Positions 1 through 8,314 of a DNA stretch of 64,000 bases are shown here, one piece after another. Each line of letters starts with the position of its first letter. The first letter of the stretch is position 1. Source of the stretch: UMGS75 sp964507405 (GTDB lineage: Bacteria; Bacillota_I; Bacilli_A; ML615J-28; CAG-313); contig CAZDPJ010000005.1 in NCBI GenBank assembly GCA_964507405.1, forward strand, positions 3,916 through 67,915. Reading direction: 5' to 3'. The notes under the pieces are model-generated. The model was not told the origin of the DNA. It worked only from the letters and a program-made list of their open reading frames with translations, and did no database searches. The translations under genes and the position numbers were made by a program.

Positions 1-348
1 ATTTCGGGATATAGTTATTTTAAAAATATTGAAGAAGATAAAATTAAAATGTTAAGAAGTTTTAATGCTAATAAATGGCAAATATTAACTAAACTTGTCC
101 TCCCTGCAAATTTTGGCAATATAATCAATATAATTAAAATAAATATTGGTATGTCATGGATAGGAGTAATTGTCGGTGAATTTGTTGTTTCAAGAGCGGG
201 TATTGGTTATTTAATTGTCTATGGTTCACAAGTATTTAAAATGGATTTAGTCATGATGGGTGTTTTTGTACTGGCAATTATTGCTTTTATAATGTATGAA
301 ATAGTCAATTTAATTGAAATTAAAGTTAAAGGGAAGAGGAAAATTTAA
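1..348 (+). CDS. ABC transporter permease, 3' part only
   Basis: The reading frame is open from base 1, so the 115 residues seen are the C-terminal part of a membrane permease whose start lies outside the window. The EAA-type cytoplasmic loop that contacts the ATPase is visible (DKIKMLRSFNANKWQI, then VLPANFGNI), followed by hydrophobic segments around residues 45-65 and 80-103. This is the BPD_transp_1 fold of the SsuC/TauC/ThiX group. The stop overlaps the next gene's ATG by one base, so it is translationally coupled to the binding protein. The substrate (sulfonate, nitrate or a thiamin pyrimidine precursor) cannot be told from this fragment. Confidence 0.85.
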   Translation: MSGYSYFKNIEEDKIKMLRSFNANKWQILTKLVLPANFGNIINIIKINIGMSWIGVIVGEFVVSRAGIGYLIVYGSQVFKMDLVMMGVFVLAIIAFIMYEIVNLIEIKVKGKRKI

Positions 349-1367
349 TGAAAAAAAATAAATTAATTTTATTTATATTATGTTTATTTATTTGTATTAC
401 TTCTTTAACAAGTTGTAGAAATGATAAACATAAAATTAAGGTTGCTGAGGTAGCTCATTCGGTATTTTATGCTGCTCAGTATGTAGCACTTGAAAATGGA
501 TATTTTGAAGAAGAAGGCCTAGAAATTGAATTAATCAATGCTTCTGGTGCTGATAAAGTTACTGCTTCTTTACTATCAGGTGATGTGCAAATAGGTTTAC
601 AAGGGCCAGAACCTACAATATATTTATATAATAATAATCAAGAAAATTATTTAGTTAATTTTGCTCAATTAACCAAAAAAGATGGATCATTTATTTTTGG
701 CCGAGAAAAAATAGATAATTTTAGTCTTGATATGTTGAAAGGAAAAAGCATTTTAGGGGGACGAAATGGTGGCGTTCCTGAGATGACACTTGAATATGTT
801 CTAAAAAATGCAGGACTTGTGGTAAAAAGAGATGATGAAAAGGTAGATGCAACTTTATCAGAAGTTAATGTTCGGACGGATGTAGCCTTTAATGCAATGG
901 CAGGTTCTTTTTTAGCAGGTGAGGGGGATTTTGTAACTTTATTTGAACCCACCGCAACAGATTTAGTTAATTCTAAAAAAGCCTATTTATTATGTTCTGT
1001 TGGAAGCCTTGCAGGTAATGTTCCTTATACTGCTTACTCAACATCAATCAATTATTATAATAAAAATAAAGATATTATTGAAAAATTTACAAGAGCAATC
1101 TATAAAGGACAACAATTTGTAATGACTCATTCTGATTTGGATGTTGCTGAAGTTCTTACAAATTCATTTAGTGACATTGCACTTAAGGATTTAGTTAGTG
1201 TTGTAAGTAGATATCGTAGTATTGATGCTTGGTGTAGTACTCCATATTTTGAAAAAGAAGGATTTGAAAAACTTATGGATATTATGAGTCTTGCTGGAGT
1301 ATTAGAAAAAAGAGCACCATATGATGTACTTGTTAATAATGAAATAGTAAATAAAATATTATATTAA
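348..1367 (+). CDS. ABC transporter substrate-binding lipoprotein, NMT1/SsuA-like
   Basis: A 339-residue lipoprotein with a hydrophobic signal and lipobox ending LTSC near residue 23, so it should be anchored outside the membrane. The motif FYAAQYVALENGYFEEEGL (about residues 38-56) is the hallmark of NMT1/THI5- and SsuA/TauA-type periplasmic binding folds, and GGVPEMTLEYVL fits the second lobe. It delivers ligand to the permease encoded immediately upstream (1-base overlap). The ligand is unknown: aliphatic sulfonates, nitrate and hydroxymethylpyrimidine are the usual options. A strong terminator follows, so this is the last gene of the operon. Confidence 0.85.
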   Translation: MKKNKLILFILCLFICITSLTSCRNDKHKIKVAEVAHSVFYAAQYVALENGYFEEEGLEIELINASGADKVTASLLSGDVQIGLQGPEPTIYLYNNNQENYLVNFAQLTKKDGSFIFGREKIDNFSLDMLKGKSILGGRNGGVPEMTLEYVLKNAGLVVKRDDEKVDATLSEVNVRTDVAFNAMAGSFLAGEGDFVTLFEPTATDLVNSKKAYLLCSVGSLAGNVPYTAYSTSINYYNKNKDIIEKFTRAIYKGQQFVMTHSDLDVAEVLTNSFSDIALKDLVSVVSRYRSIDAWCSTPYFEKEGFEKLMDIMSLAGVLEKRAPYDVLVNNEIVNKILY

Positions 1368-1371
1368 TTTT

Positions 1372-1418
1372 AATAAAACCAATAGATTTATTGGTTTTAT
1401 TCTTTACTTTTTTATAAA
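1372..1418 (+). terminator. Intrinsic terminator after the ABC operon
   Basis: A perfect 13-bp stem (1372-1384 with 1389-1401, loop GATT) followed by a T-rich tail. It ends the permease/binding-protein operon. The tail overlaps the -35 of the next promoter. Confidence 0.85.
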
Positions 1419-1431
1419 AATAGTTTATAAT
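1403..1431 (+). promoter_or_regulatory. Sigma-A promoter for the ydjI-like operon
   Basis: TTTACT (1403-1408), 17-bp spacer, TATAAT (1426-1431). The ATG at 1475 is preceded by AGAGG at 1461-1465. Confidence 0.7.
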
Positions 1432-1474
1432 ATATCTATATAAACTGAAATTTAATTGAAAGAGGTATATAAAA

Positions 1475-2530
1475 ATGGGAATTTTTTCTGGAATAAAAAA
1501 ACAATTATTAAAAGTCATTCAATGGAATGATGACACAACTAACACGATTGTTTATCGTTATCCAATGGATGATCGTGATGAAATAATGAATGGATGTCAA
1601 CTAATCGTAAGTGATTCACAATGTGCAATGCTTGTTAGTGGTGGACAAATTTGTGATGTTTATGGACCTGGTACTCACCCATTAACAACTAAAAATATGC
1701 CAATTATAACAAAACTATCTAGTTGGAAATATGGCTTTGATTCTCCATTTAAAGCTGATGTTTATTATGTTAATACTAAACAATTTATAAATATGAAATG
1801 GGGTACCGCAACTAAAATTTCCGTTCGTGATAAAGATTTTGGTATTATTCGTGTAGGTGGACGTGGAACATATTCATTTAAAATTGAAGACGCACCTAAA
1901 TTTATGCGTGAAATTTTTGGAACAAATAGACAATATACAACTGATAGCTTAATGGAATATTTTAAGAGTATTATCGTAGCTGGATTTACAACTGTTCTTG
2001 GTGAAAATCAAGTATCAGCCCTTGATTTACCAGCAAAACTTTTAGAAATATCAATAAGTGTTAAAAAAGTAACTGATGTTGATTTTGACGCAATCGGTGT
2101 ACAAGTTGTTAATTTAAAAGTCGAGAGTGTCGCATTACCAGAAGAAGTTGAAAAAGCAATTGACCAAAGATCATCAATTGGTGTTATGTCTGGGGTTATG
2201 AATGAATTTACTCAATATCAAACTGCTCAAGCAATTAGAGAAGCTGCTAATAATCCAAATGGTGGTATTGCTTCTGCTGGTGTTGGCCTTGGCGCTGGTG
2301 TTGCGATTGGTCAAGCAATGGGTAGTGCAATGGGAAATGCCATGAACCAAAACAATAATCAAAATGTAGCCCAAATTAGATGCCCTAACTGTAATTCGTT
2401 AAATAAAGAAGATGCCAAATTCTGTAATAATTGTGGAACAAAGCTTGTAAGAAATAATTTCTGTACTAATTGTGGTACTAAAAATGATGCGGATGCTAAA
2501 TTCTGTAATAATTGTGGACAAAAATTATAA
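1475..2530 (+). CDS. SPFH/band-7 domain protein with two C-terminal zinc ribbons, YdjI-like
   Basis: A 351-residue protein of the YdjI ('virion core protein-like') SPFH family. The SPFH-like core spans about residues 30-245, followed by a Gly/Ala/Asn-rich low-complexity linker (about 265-300). The last 49 residues hold two treble-clef/zinc-ribbon units of CxxC...CxxC type (CPNC/CNNC and CTNC/CNNC). There is no transmembrane segment, so membrane association would be peripheral. In B. subtilis YdjI acts with YdjG and YdjH and the PspA homologue YdjF at the membrane under envelope stress. Here only a YdjG-like gene follows, 3 bases downstream; no PspA is nearby. A role in membrane stress is inferred from that family. 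Confidence 0.8.
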   Translation: MGIFSGIKKQLLKVIQWNDDTTNTIVYRYPMDDRDEIMNGCQLIVSDSQCAMLVSGGQICDVYGPGTHPLTTKNMPIITKLSSWKYGFDSPFKADVYYVNTKQFINMKWGTATKISVRDKDFGIIRVGGRGTYSFKIEDAPKFMREIFGTNRQYTTDSLMEYFKSIIVAGFTTVLGENQVSALDLPAKLLEISISVKKVTDVDFDAIGVQVVNLKVESVALPEEVEKAIDQRSSIGVMSGVMNEFTQYQTAQAIREAANNPNGGIASAGVGLGAGVAIGQAMGSAMGNAMNQNNNQNVAQIRCPNCNSLNKEDAKFCNNCGTKLVRNNFCTNCGTKNDADAKFCNNCGQKL

Positions 2531-2533
2531 TAT

Positions 2534-3628
2534 ATGAATGATGATTTAAAAGATTTAGAAATTAAAGAAGCGGATGCTGAAGACTTTAGTTGTCCTTCAT
2601 GTGGAGCACCGATAAATTATAATCCTGATTCACAAATGTTAGAATGTAGTTATTGTGGATTTAAACAAAAAATAGATGGAACAAGAAGTGAAGAAGAATT
2701 TGATTTTGAGGAAAAAATCGATGATGATAATCTATGGAATGATGAAACTAAAATCATTAAATGTGAAAATTGTGGTTCTAAAAATGTTGTCTCTCGTGAA
2801 TCTATAACTAATTGTTGTCCATTTTGTGGCTCGAATCAAGTTGTAGATACTGATGAACTTGCTGGTATTAAACCACACCGCGTAATTCCATTTACTATTT
2901 CTAAAGAAAATGCAACTAAAAATTATACTAAATGGGTAAAAAAACGTTTCTTTTCACCAAATAAAGTAAAAAAAGAAAAAATTAAACTCAATGTTAATGG
3001 TGTCTATTTACCTGTTTGGACCTTTGATACGGATACTTTTAGTAGTTATGATGGTAAACTTGGAAAATTCCATACAACAACGGTTGGTTCAGGAAAAAAT
3101 AGAACGACAATTACAACAACAAGATGGTTTCGAATAAAAGGAACTACCCAAGTAATATTTGATGATTTATTAGTTAATGGTGGTTCACAAATAACACAAG
3201 GTGAAATTCAGCGAATTGCTCCTTTTTCAACAAATGAGTCATTTTTATATGAACAAAAATTCTTAGTTGGTTTTTCAGCAGAACATTATCGGGTTAATTT
3301 AAATGTAGCTTGGAAAAATGCAAAAAAACTTGCTGTTCCTCAAATTAAGAGTAAAATTCTTAGTAAATATCATTATGATGTTGAAGGAACAATTAAAATT
3401 GATACTATATATAATAATACTAAATATAAATATGTATTAATTCCTGTTTGGATTGGAACATATAAGTTTAATAATAAAAATTATCGTTTTTTAGTTAATG
3501 GTGAAAATGGTAGATTATATGGCAAGGCTCCAACATCAGTCGTTAAAGTAACATTATTTATAATTCTTATTTCGATTATTGCGATTGTAATTTTTATTCT
3601 TACTTATATGTCTGGTTCTTGTAACTAA
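2534..3628 (+). CDS. Zinc-ribbon membrane protein, YdjG-like
   Basis: A 364-residue protein. Its N-terminus carries two zinc ribbons: CPSCG...CSYCG (about residues 19-40) and CENCG...CCPFCG (about 75-100). A beta-rich middle region follows, with aromatic pairs such as LPVWTFD and a Thr-rich stretch around residues 175-200. A single hydrophobic helix at about 338-360 ends the chain, making it a tail-anchored protein with its zinc ribbons in the cytosol. This matches YdjG and other 'TFIIB-type zinc ribbon' proteins often misannotated as PriA-related helicases; no helicase motif is visible. It begins 3 bases after the YdjI-like gene and probably forms a two-protein membrane module with it. Confidence 0.75.
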   Translation: MNDDLKDLEIKEADAEDFSCPSCGAPINYNPDSQMLECSYCGFKQKIDGTRSEEEFDFEEKIDDDNLWNDETKIIKCENCGSKNVVSRESITNCCPFCGSNQVVDTDELAGIKPHRVIPFTISKENATKNYTKWVKKRFFSPNKVKKEKIKLNVNGVYLPVWTFDTDTFSSYDGKLGKFHTTTVGSGKNRTTITTTRWFRIKGTTQVIFDDLLVNGGSQITQGEIQRIAPFSTNESFLYEQKFLVGFSAEHYRVNLNVAWKNAKKLAVPQIKSKILSKYHYDVEGTIKIDTIYNNTKYKYVLIPVWIGTYKFNNKNYRFLVNGENGRLYGKAPTSVVKVTLFIILISIIAIVIFILTYMSGSCN

Positions 3629-3649
3629 GGTAGCGGAAGGAGCATTACT

Positions 3650-4489
3650 ATGGATGAAAAAGTAAATAAACTTATCGTAAACGCTCTTCAAGAAGATAGT
3701 TATAATTCGGATATTGTAACAAATATTTTAATTGAAAAAAGTAAAGTTGTTACTGGTAACCTAGTTGCTTGTACATCTGGTATTGTTTCTGGAACTGATG
3801 TTGTTAAAGCTTTATATAAACATTTAAATCCAAAAATGAGTATAACTATTCATCATGATAATGGTACTTTTGTTAATCGTGGAACTGTTATTATGACGCT
3901 TAAAGGACCAATGCGAGATATATTAAAAGGTGAACAACTTGCAATTAATTTGATTACTAGAATGAGTGGAATTGCAACATTAACTAATCAATATGTAACG
4001 GAAATTAAAGATTTGAAATGTCAAATTTTAGATACCCGAAATACAACTCCACTACTTAGAATTCTTGATAAACAAGCAGTTAGAGATGGTGGAGGAGTTA
4101 ATTATCAATTTAATTTAGGAGATCATTTATTAATTAGATATAGTCATGTTTTAACAAATGATAATTTACCAGAATTAATTGATAAGGTAAAAAACAATTC
4201 TAAAATAGATTTACCACTTGAAATCGAAATTAAGACAATTGATGAATATTATTTGTTAGAAGATACTAAATGTGATGTCATAATTTTAAAAGATATGAAT
4301 GATGATACAATAAGAAATATAGTTGAATTAAATAAAAATAAAAAAAAATTAGCTGTATTTGGTGATTTTTCAATAAAAAAAATAAGAAGTATTGCTAAAA
4401 TGGGAATAGAATATATTATTATTGATTGTTTAACTCATTCATATAAAGCTATGGATATAAAAATGAAATTTTATAAAAATCTAATGTAA
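3650..4489 (+). CDS. NadC-like phosphoribosyltransferase homologue with altered substrate pocket
   Basis: A 279-residue protein aligning over its whole length with quinolinate phosphoribosyltransferase (NadC): RMSGIATLT, DTRxTTPxLR, AVRDGGGVN, LEIEI and LTHS are all recognisable. However, residues that bind quinolinate in characterised enzymes (M. tuberculosis numbering) are replaced: Arg105 by Gln96, Lys140 by Asn131, His161-Arg162 by Tyr152-Gln153 and Lys172 by Arg163. Only Arg139 (here Arg130) is kept, and the LLDN and SGG motifs of the phosphate site are also changed. Ordinary NAD synthesis activity is therefore doubtful. No nadA or nadB is adjacent. A good RBS (AAGGAG) lies 21 bases after the ydjG-like gene, so it may share that transcript. 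It could use another acid substrate, or be a non-catalytic homologue. Confidence 0.75.
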   Translation: MDEKVNKLIVNALQEDSYNSDIVTNILIEKSKVVTGNLVACTSGIVSGTDVVKALYKHLNPKMSITIHHDNGTFVNRGTVIMTLKGPMRDILKGEQLAINLITRMSGIATLTNQYVTEIKDLKCQILDTRNTTPLLRILDKQAVRDGGGVNYQFNLGDHLLIRYSHVLTNDNLPELIDKVKNNSKIDLPLEIEIKTIDEYYLLEDTKCDVIILKDMNDDTIRNIVELNKNKKKLAVFGDFSIKKIRSIAKMGIEYIIIDCLTHSYKAMDIKMKFYKNLM

Positions 4490-4530
4490 AAAGCACCCGA
4501 GGGTTCCTTCCTTTGGTGCTTTTTATTATT
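4488..4530 (+). terminator. Intrinsic terminator after the nadC-like gene
   Basis: The 10-bp stem AAAAAGCACC / GGTGCTTTTT (4488-4497 with 4515-4524) is followed by T-rich sequence. The A-rich left arm makes it usable for the converging reverse-strand gene as well. Confidence 0.8.
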
Positions 4531-4894
4531 TATTCTTTTTAATATTAATTCCAATTATTCCTCCGATACTGGATGTTAAGATATAGGAAAAATACTTAAT
4601 AAGTAAAGTAAAATTAAATGAATGAGTACATAAGTTTATTAATAATGCAATTAGTAAAATAAAAATAGAAGCGGATAATCCTTTTAACCAACCATTCTTA
4701 TTTTCTTTTATTGTTGAAATAATACCAAGTATAAAGAATAGAAATAATCCTATTATATAACATGTAATTTTGATTGTATTTTTATCAGTAGATACAACAT
4801 TAAAATATAAAAGAATGGTATAAACTAAAGATGTAATGGATAAAATAATAATAAAGAAAAGTAATGTTGTAATTTTGTTTTTAATAAAGTTCAT
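4526..4894 (-). CDS. Small four-helix membrane protein, TIGR04086/YrzE-like
   Basis: A 122-residue protein with four hydrophobic segments (about residues 9-30, 42-62, 70-92 and 97-117) and the short motif GWLKGL between the second and third. Length, topology and that motif fit the TIGR04086 family (B. subtilis YrzE), found mainly in spore-forming Firmicutes and of unknown function. In B. subtilis yrzE lies next to yrbG. Here a YrbG-like gene starts only 39 bases away in the opposite direction, which supports the call. Confidence 0.65.
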   Translation of the reverse strand: MNFIKNKITTLLFFIIILSITSLVYTILLYFNVVSTDKNTIKITCYIIGLFLFFILGIISTIKENKNGWLKGLSASIFILLIALLINLCTHSFNFTLLIKYFSYILTSSIGGIIGINIKKNK

Positions 4895-4933
4895 ATTATC
4901 ACCATTACATTATATGAGAGGAATTAGTTTGTT

Positions 4934-5587
4934 ATGAATGATCTTTTAATAATTATATTGAGAACATTAGCAGGATATTTAGTTTTAATAATATTGATGA
5001 AATTTATGGGGAAAAGAGAAATTGGACAACTTAGTTTATTTGATTTATTAATATTACTTACTATTGTTGATATTATGGTGGTAGGAATTGAAAACTTTAC
5101 AATTAATTATTTGTATTGTCTTGTTCCAATGGTATTTATCGCAATAGTACAAAAATTAATTGCTTTAATTAGTTTAAAATCAGTAACTTTCAGAAATTTT
5201 ATTGATGGAAAAGAATGCCTGATTATTGAAAAAGGAAAAATTAATATTAAAAAAATGAAGAAAAATGGATATAATATGGATGATTTATATGTTCAACTAA
5301 GAAAAAATGGATATTCATCTCCTAATGAAGTTGAATATGCCATTTTAGAAAATAGTGGTGAATTATCGGTATTTCCTAAAGAACTTAATTCTTTTTTTCC
5401 TCTTCCTTTAATTTCAAGTGGTAAAATGAATAAAGAAAATATTATTAAAGCGGGTTTTACTATTAGTTTTATTGAACAATTTGTTATTAAAAATGGGTAT
5501 AAGTCGATTAAAGAAGTATATGGATTAAGTTTATTAAATGGAGTATTAACATTTACAAAAGTTATAGATAATAATACTTGCAATTAA
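4934..5587 (+). CDS. DUF421 membrane protein, YrbG/YetF-like
   Basis: A 217-residue protein with an N-terminal membrane region (about residues 3-75, three helices) bearing the DUF421 signature KFMGKREIGQLSLFDLL. A soluble YetF-type C-terminal domain follows, with GYxMDDLYVQLR and EVEYAILENSGELSVFPK. Several family members in B. subtilis (YetF, YrbG, YdfR and others) are linked to the spore or envelope. The neighbourhood (yrzE-like upstream, spoVB-like downstream) is the same as for yrbG. It is divergent from the yrzE-like gene, with a short terminator behind it. Confidence 0.8.
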   Translation: MNDLLIIILRTLAGYLVLIILMKFMGKREIGQLSLFDLLILLTIVDIMVVGIENFTINYLYCLVPMVFIAIVQKLIALISLKSVTFRNFIDGKECLIIEKGKINIKKMKKNGYNMDDLYVQLRKNGYSSPNEVEYAILENSGELSVFPKELNSFFPLPLISSGKMNKENIIKAGFTISFIEQFVIKNGYKSIKEVYGLSLLNGVLTFTKVIDNNTCN

Positions 5588-5604
5588 TTAATATTATGAT
5601 AAAA

Positions 5605-5640
5605 TATAGATATTAAAAGTATCTATGTTTATTTTTTTTA
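5605..5640 (+). terminator. Probable intrinsic terminator after the yrbG-like gene
   Basis: A short stem ATAGATA / TATCTAT (5606-5612 with 5620-5626) precedes a run of T. The stem is AT-rich and weak, but the position just behind the stop is right. Confidence 0.5.
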
Positions 5641-5680
5641 CATTCTAATGATACTTATAAGTAGCGAAAGTAGGGGAAAT

Positions 5681-6196
5681 ATGGACAAAAATGTCGAAAA
5701 AAGAAGGGATAAAGCTAGTAAATTAATCCTTAAACAGATTAAAAAGACATATAAATATGATATGAAACTAGCCTTAATGGAAAATGTAAAGTTAAAGAAA
5801 CTAAGGTTAATTGTTAATAATTCGGTTAAGTTAAAAATTGATGAAAGAATTAGTACTAATAATTTAATTATTAATCATAAGAATAATAAATCCTTAGATT
5901 ATATATTAATTAATATTATTAATAAAATATCGCCAGTATTATATCAAAATATACCAAATGATGTACTTGATTTATATAGTAATGCTTTAAATTGTTATTT
6001 TAATAATGATTCAGAACGATTATTTTCAATATTTAATAACTTATCAACATTGCCTAATAACTATATTTTAAATGATTTAAATGATGTAATTAAATCTTTA
6101 AAATATGAATTGAAAAATAAGAATAATATAACTTATTATCATATTAAGAAAAAGTTAATTAATAAAAGACTTAATATGCTTTTAGAAGACTTTTGA
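5681..6196 (+). CDS. Hypothetical protein, Asn/Lys-rich
   Basis: I do not recognise this 171-residue protein. It is soluble, very basic at its start (residues 1-45, rich in Lys and Arg) and Asn/Leu/Ile-rich later, with predicted helices throughout. The ATG at 5681 was chosen because AGGGG lies just before it. An upstream ATG at 5648 has no ribosome-binding site. It sits between yrbG-like and spoVB-like genes, where B. subtilis has comN close by, but I see no convincing similarity to ComN. Its 3' end overlaps the converging spoVB-like gene by 26 bases. Confidence 0.6.
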   Translation: MDKNVEKRRDKASKLILKQIKKTYKYDMKLALMENVKLKKLRLIVNNSVKLKIDERISTNNLIINHKNNKSLDYILINIINKISPVLYQNIPNDVLDLYSNALNCYFNNDSERLFSIFNNLSTLPNNYILNDLNDVIKSLKYELKNKNNITYYHIKKKLINKRLNMLLEDF

Positions 6197-7673
6197 TGTT
6201 TATTAATTTTAAAATGTAACACCAAAATAGATAAATAAGACCATTTATGAAGATACTAATTATATAATTGATATTTAATAATTTAAAGAAACATAATGAA
6301 AAGAATGTAAAAATGAAAATTAATAACAAACTTAAACTTTTATTATAACTTACCTTTATATTGGTAAGTTTTTTAATATTTAGGTATACTATAAAAGTAA
6401 AACCAATAAGTGTAATGGCGGTTGATAGAATAATTGATTGATAACTTATTTTGTTAATAGTAGATAAGATTATTATTAATAAAATTCTTAAAATATTAAA
6501 AAAACTTGATATTTTAAATAATGATTTTGAACAGCCTAAAGAATGATAAATAGAAGAAAGTGGTGCTTCAAGATAATAAGGTATAAAAAAGATAACATAG
6601 TATTTGATTAAATTTGAACCTGAGGAGGTTCCATAGACTAGGTTCATTAGGTCTTCGGGATAAATAAATAATACAGCAGTAATAAAAAAAGCTGGTACTA
6701 ATGAAAAAATAATTGCTTTCTTAATATAATAATTAACACTATCTGTCTTATTTAAAGCATGTGATTCAGAAATGGAAGGAACGATTGTTGTTCCAATCGC
6801 ATTAGAAACAAAAGAACCAAGGGTTAATAGAGAAATTGTATAAGCATTGATAATGGTATACATGCTATTAATTTTATCAATTGGATGATTTAATAATGAT
6901 AATATCCAAACATATACAATTGGTTCTAAAAAGTATGTAAAGTTACCGATTAAATGAGACAATGTTGATGGTATACTTATTTTTATAATTGCATTCAATT
7001 CATTTTTTGTATTTTCATAATGAATTATTTTAAGTTTTTTAATTTTTATACTTGAATATATAATTGAAAATAACTCACCAATACTTAAAGCAAGTAAACA
7101 AAAGAAGGTTGCAAGTTTTATTCCATATGGAATCATTAATATAAGTAGTAATGTACTAAAAATAATTCTTGAAATTTGTTCTATTAAATTTGCAATTGAA
7201 GTATGATTCATTAGTTTTAGGCCATTAAAGTAGCCCTTTAAAGAATCACTAATTCCAACAAGCGGTATTAGAAAGACAGCTGATAGAAGAGGCAAGAATA
7301 AATCTTCATTTTTTAATAAATAAAAAGTAAGAGGATATAACATTAATAAATATAATATTATGGTAATTATAGATGTAATTAAAGCTAAATGAATTGCTTT
7401 TTTTAATAGTATTTTCGGTGAATATTGTTTGGTTTTAATACTTTCAGAAACTAACTTACTAATAGTAATATTTAAACTAAGACATGAGATATTAATGAAT
7501 AACATAATAGTTGGAAATGACATAATGTACAATGTCATACCTTTTTCACCTAATGTTCTTGTGATTATTATTCTATAAATTAATCCTAATAATTTAATAA
7601 TAAATCCTGTAATTAAAATAATTAAGGTATTATAGAAAAAAGATTTTTTGTTAATATTTATTTTTTTAAACAT
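6171..7673 (-). CDS. spoVB: Polysaccharide/lipid flippase of the SpoVB (MOP) family
   Basis: A 500-residue integral membrane protein with about 14 hydrophobic segments and the MATE-like polysaccharide-export fold. It begins with KSFFYNTLIILITGFIIKLL and an RTLGEKGM motif typical of SpoVB/YtgP/MurJ-type MOP flippases. B. subtilis SpoVB has a similar length (518 residues) and acts in spore cortex formation, presumably flipping lipid-linked precursors. Here it lies between yrbG-like and apt-relA genes exactly as in B. subtilis, which favours SpoVB over YtgP or YabM paralogues. It is read divergently from apt. The specific function is inferred from synteny and family. Confidence 0.75.
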   Translation of the reverse strand: MFKKININKKSFFYNTLIILITGFIIKLLGLIYRIIITRTLGEKGMTLYIMSFPTIMLFINISCLSLNITISKLVSESIKTKQYSPKILLKKAIHLALITSIITIILYLLMLYPLTFYLLKNEDLFLPLLSAVFLIPLVGISDSLKGYFNGLKLMNHTSIANLIEQISRIIFSTLLLILMIPYGIKLATFFCLLALSIGELFSIIYSSIKIKKLKIIHYENTKNELNAIIKISIPSTLSHLIGNFTYFLEPIVYVWILSLLNHPIDKINSMYTIINAYTISLLTLGSFVSNAIGTTIVPSISESHALNKTDSVNYYIKKAIIFSLVPAFFITAVLFIYPEDLMNLVYGTSSGSNLIKYYVIFFIPYYLEAPLSSIYHSLGCSKSLFKISSFFNILRILLIIILSTINKISYQSIILSTAITLIGFTFIVYLNIKKLTNIKVSYNKSLSLLLIFIFTFFSLCFFKLLNINYIISIFINGLIYLFWCYILKLINIKSLLKAY

Positions 7674-7732
7674 TTTTTAAACTCCTAAACACTATATTTT
7701 ATGGATATTTTATAAAAAAATGACCAAAACCC

Positions 7733-7761
7733 TTTATAAAAGTGTCAAATAGTGGTATAAT
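7733..7761 (+). promoter_or_regulatory. Sigma-A promoter for apt-relA-dtd
   Basis: TTTATA (7733-7738), 17-bp spacer, TATAAT (7756-7761), then AGGAGG at 7778-7783 before the ATG at 7788. Confidence 0.65.
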
Positions 7762-7787
7762 TAATATATATAAAATTAGGAGGAATT

Positions 7788-8300
7788 ATGAATTATAAAG
7801 ATTATATAGCTACAGTTGAAGGATTTCCTAAAGAAGGTATATCTTTTAAAGACATTACCCCATTAATGCAAAATGGTGAAGCATTTAAATCTGCTTGTCA
7901 TGATATGGCAAATATTGCAAAAAGTTTAGGTGCGACGGTTATTGTTGGACCTGAATCAAGAGGATTTATTTTTGGTTGTCCTGTTTCTTGTGAATTAAAT
8001 ATTGGTTTTGTCCCTATTCGTAAACCTGGAAAACTACCAAGAGAATATATTTCTGAAGAATATGAGTTAGAATATGGAACAAATACATTATGTATGCATG
8101 CGGACGCATTAAAACCTGGTGATAAGGTAGTCATTATTGATGACTTACTTGCGACTGGCGGTACTAGTCTTGCGGCTAAAAGATTAGTTGAAAGATTAGG
8201 TGCTGAGGTAGTAGGACTAATTTTCTTAATTGAATTAGAAGATTTAAATGGAAGAAAAGAATTAGAAGGAATAAGTGTAAATTCTTTAATTAAGTTATAA
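7788..8300 (+). CDS. apt: Adenine phosphoribosyltransferase
   Basis: A 170-residue cytosolic enzyme converting adenine and PRPP to AMP and pyrophosphate (purine salvage). It has the typical start (DYIATVEGFPKEGISFKDIT), the adenine-pocket stretch GPESRGFIFG and the PRPP-binding motif VVIIDDLLATGGT at about residues 116-128. Length is normal for the family. It is the first gene of an apt-relA-dtd operon, spaced 14 bases from relA, the same order as in Bacillus. That pairs salvage of purine bases with (p)ppGpp control of purine nucleotides. Confidence 0.95.
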   Translation: MNYKDYIATVEGFPKEGISFKDITPLMQNGEAFKSACHDMANIAKSLGATVIVGPESRGFIFGCPVSCELNIGFVPIRKPGKLPREYISEEYELEYGTNTLCMHADALKPGDKVVIIDDLLATGGTSLAAKRLVERLGAEVVGLIFLIELEDLNGRKELEGISVNSLIKL

Positions 8301-8314
8301 GGAGGTGAATATTT

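Noticed and set aside
665..952. Open frame of 95 codons on the reverse strand inside the binding-protein gene
   Set aside because: It lies entirely within a well-supported lipoprotein gene, has no RBS and resembles no protein. The same holds for the other antisense frames, e.g. 2174-2374, 9835-10071, 12807-13016 and 43758-44102.
5688..5700. TGTCGAA Spo0A-box core at the start of the unknown gene at 5681 (also seen near 16157, 16786 and 20156)
   Set aside because: These lie inside coding sequence or the riboswitch. With this base composition several chance matches per 64 kb are expected.
5681..6196. ComN/YrzD identity for the gene between yrbG-like and spoVB-like
   Set aside because: Suggested only by the neighbourhood. 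The protein is nearly twice as long and shows no recognisable ComN sequence.
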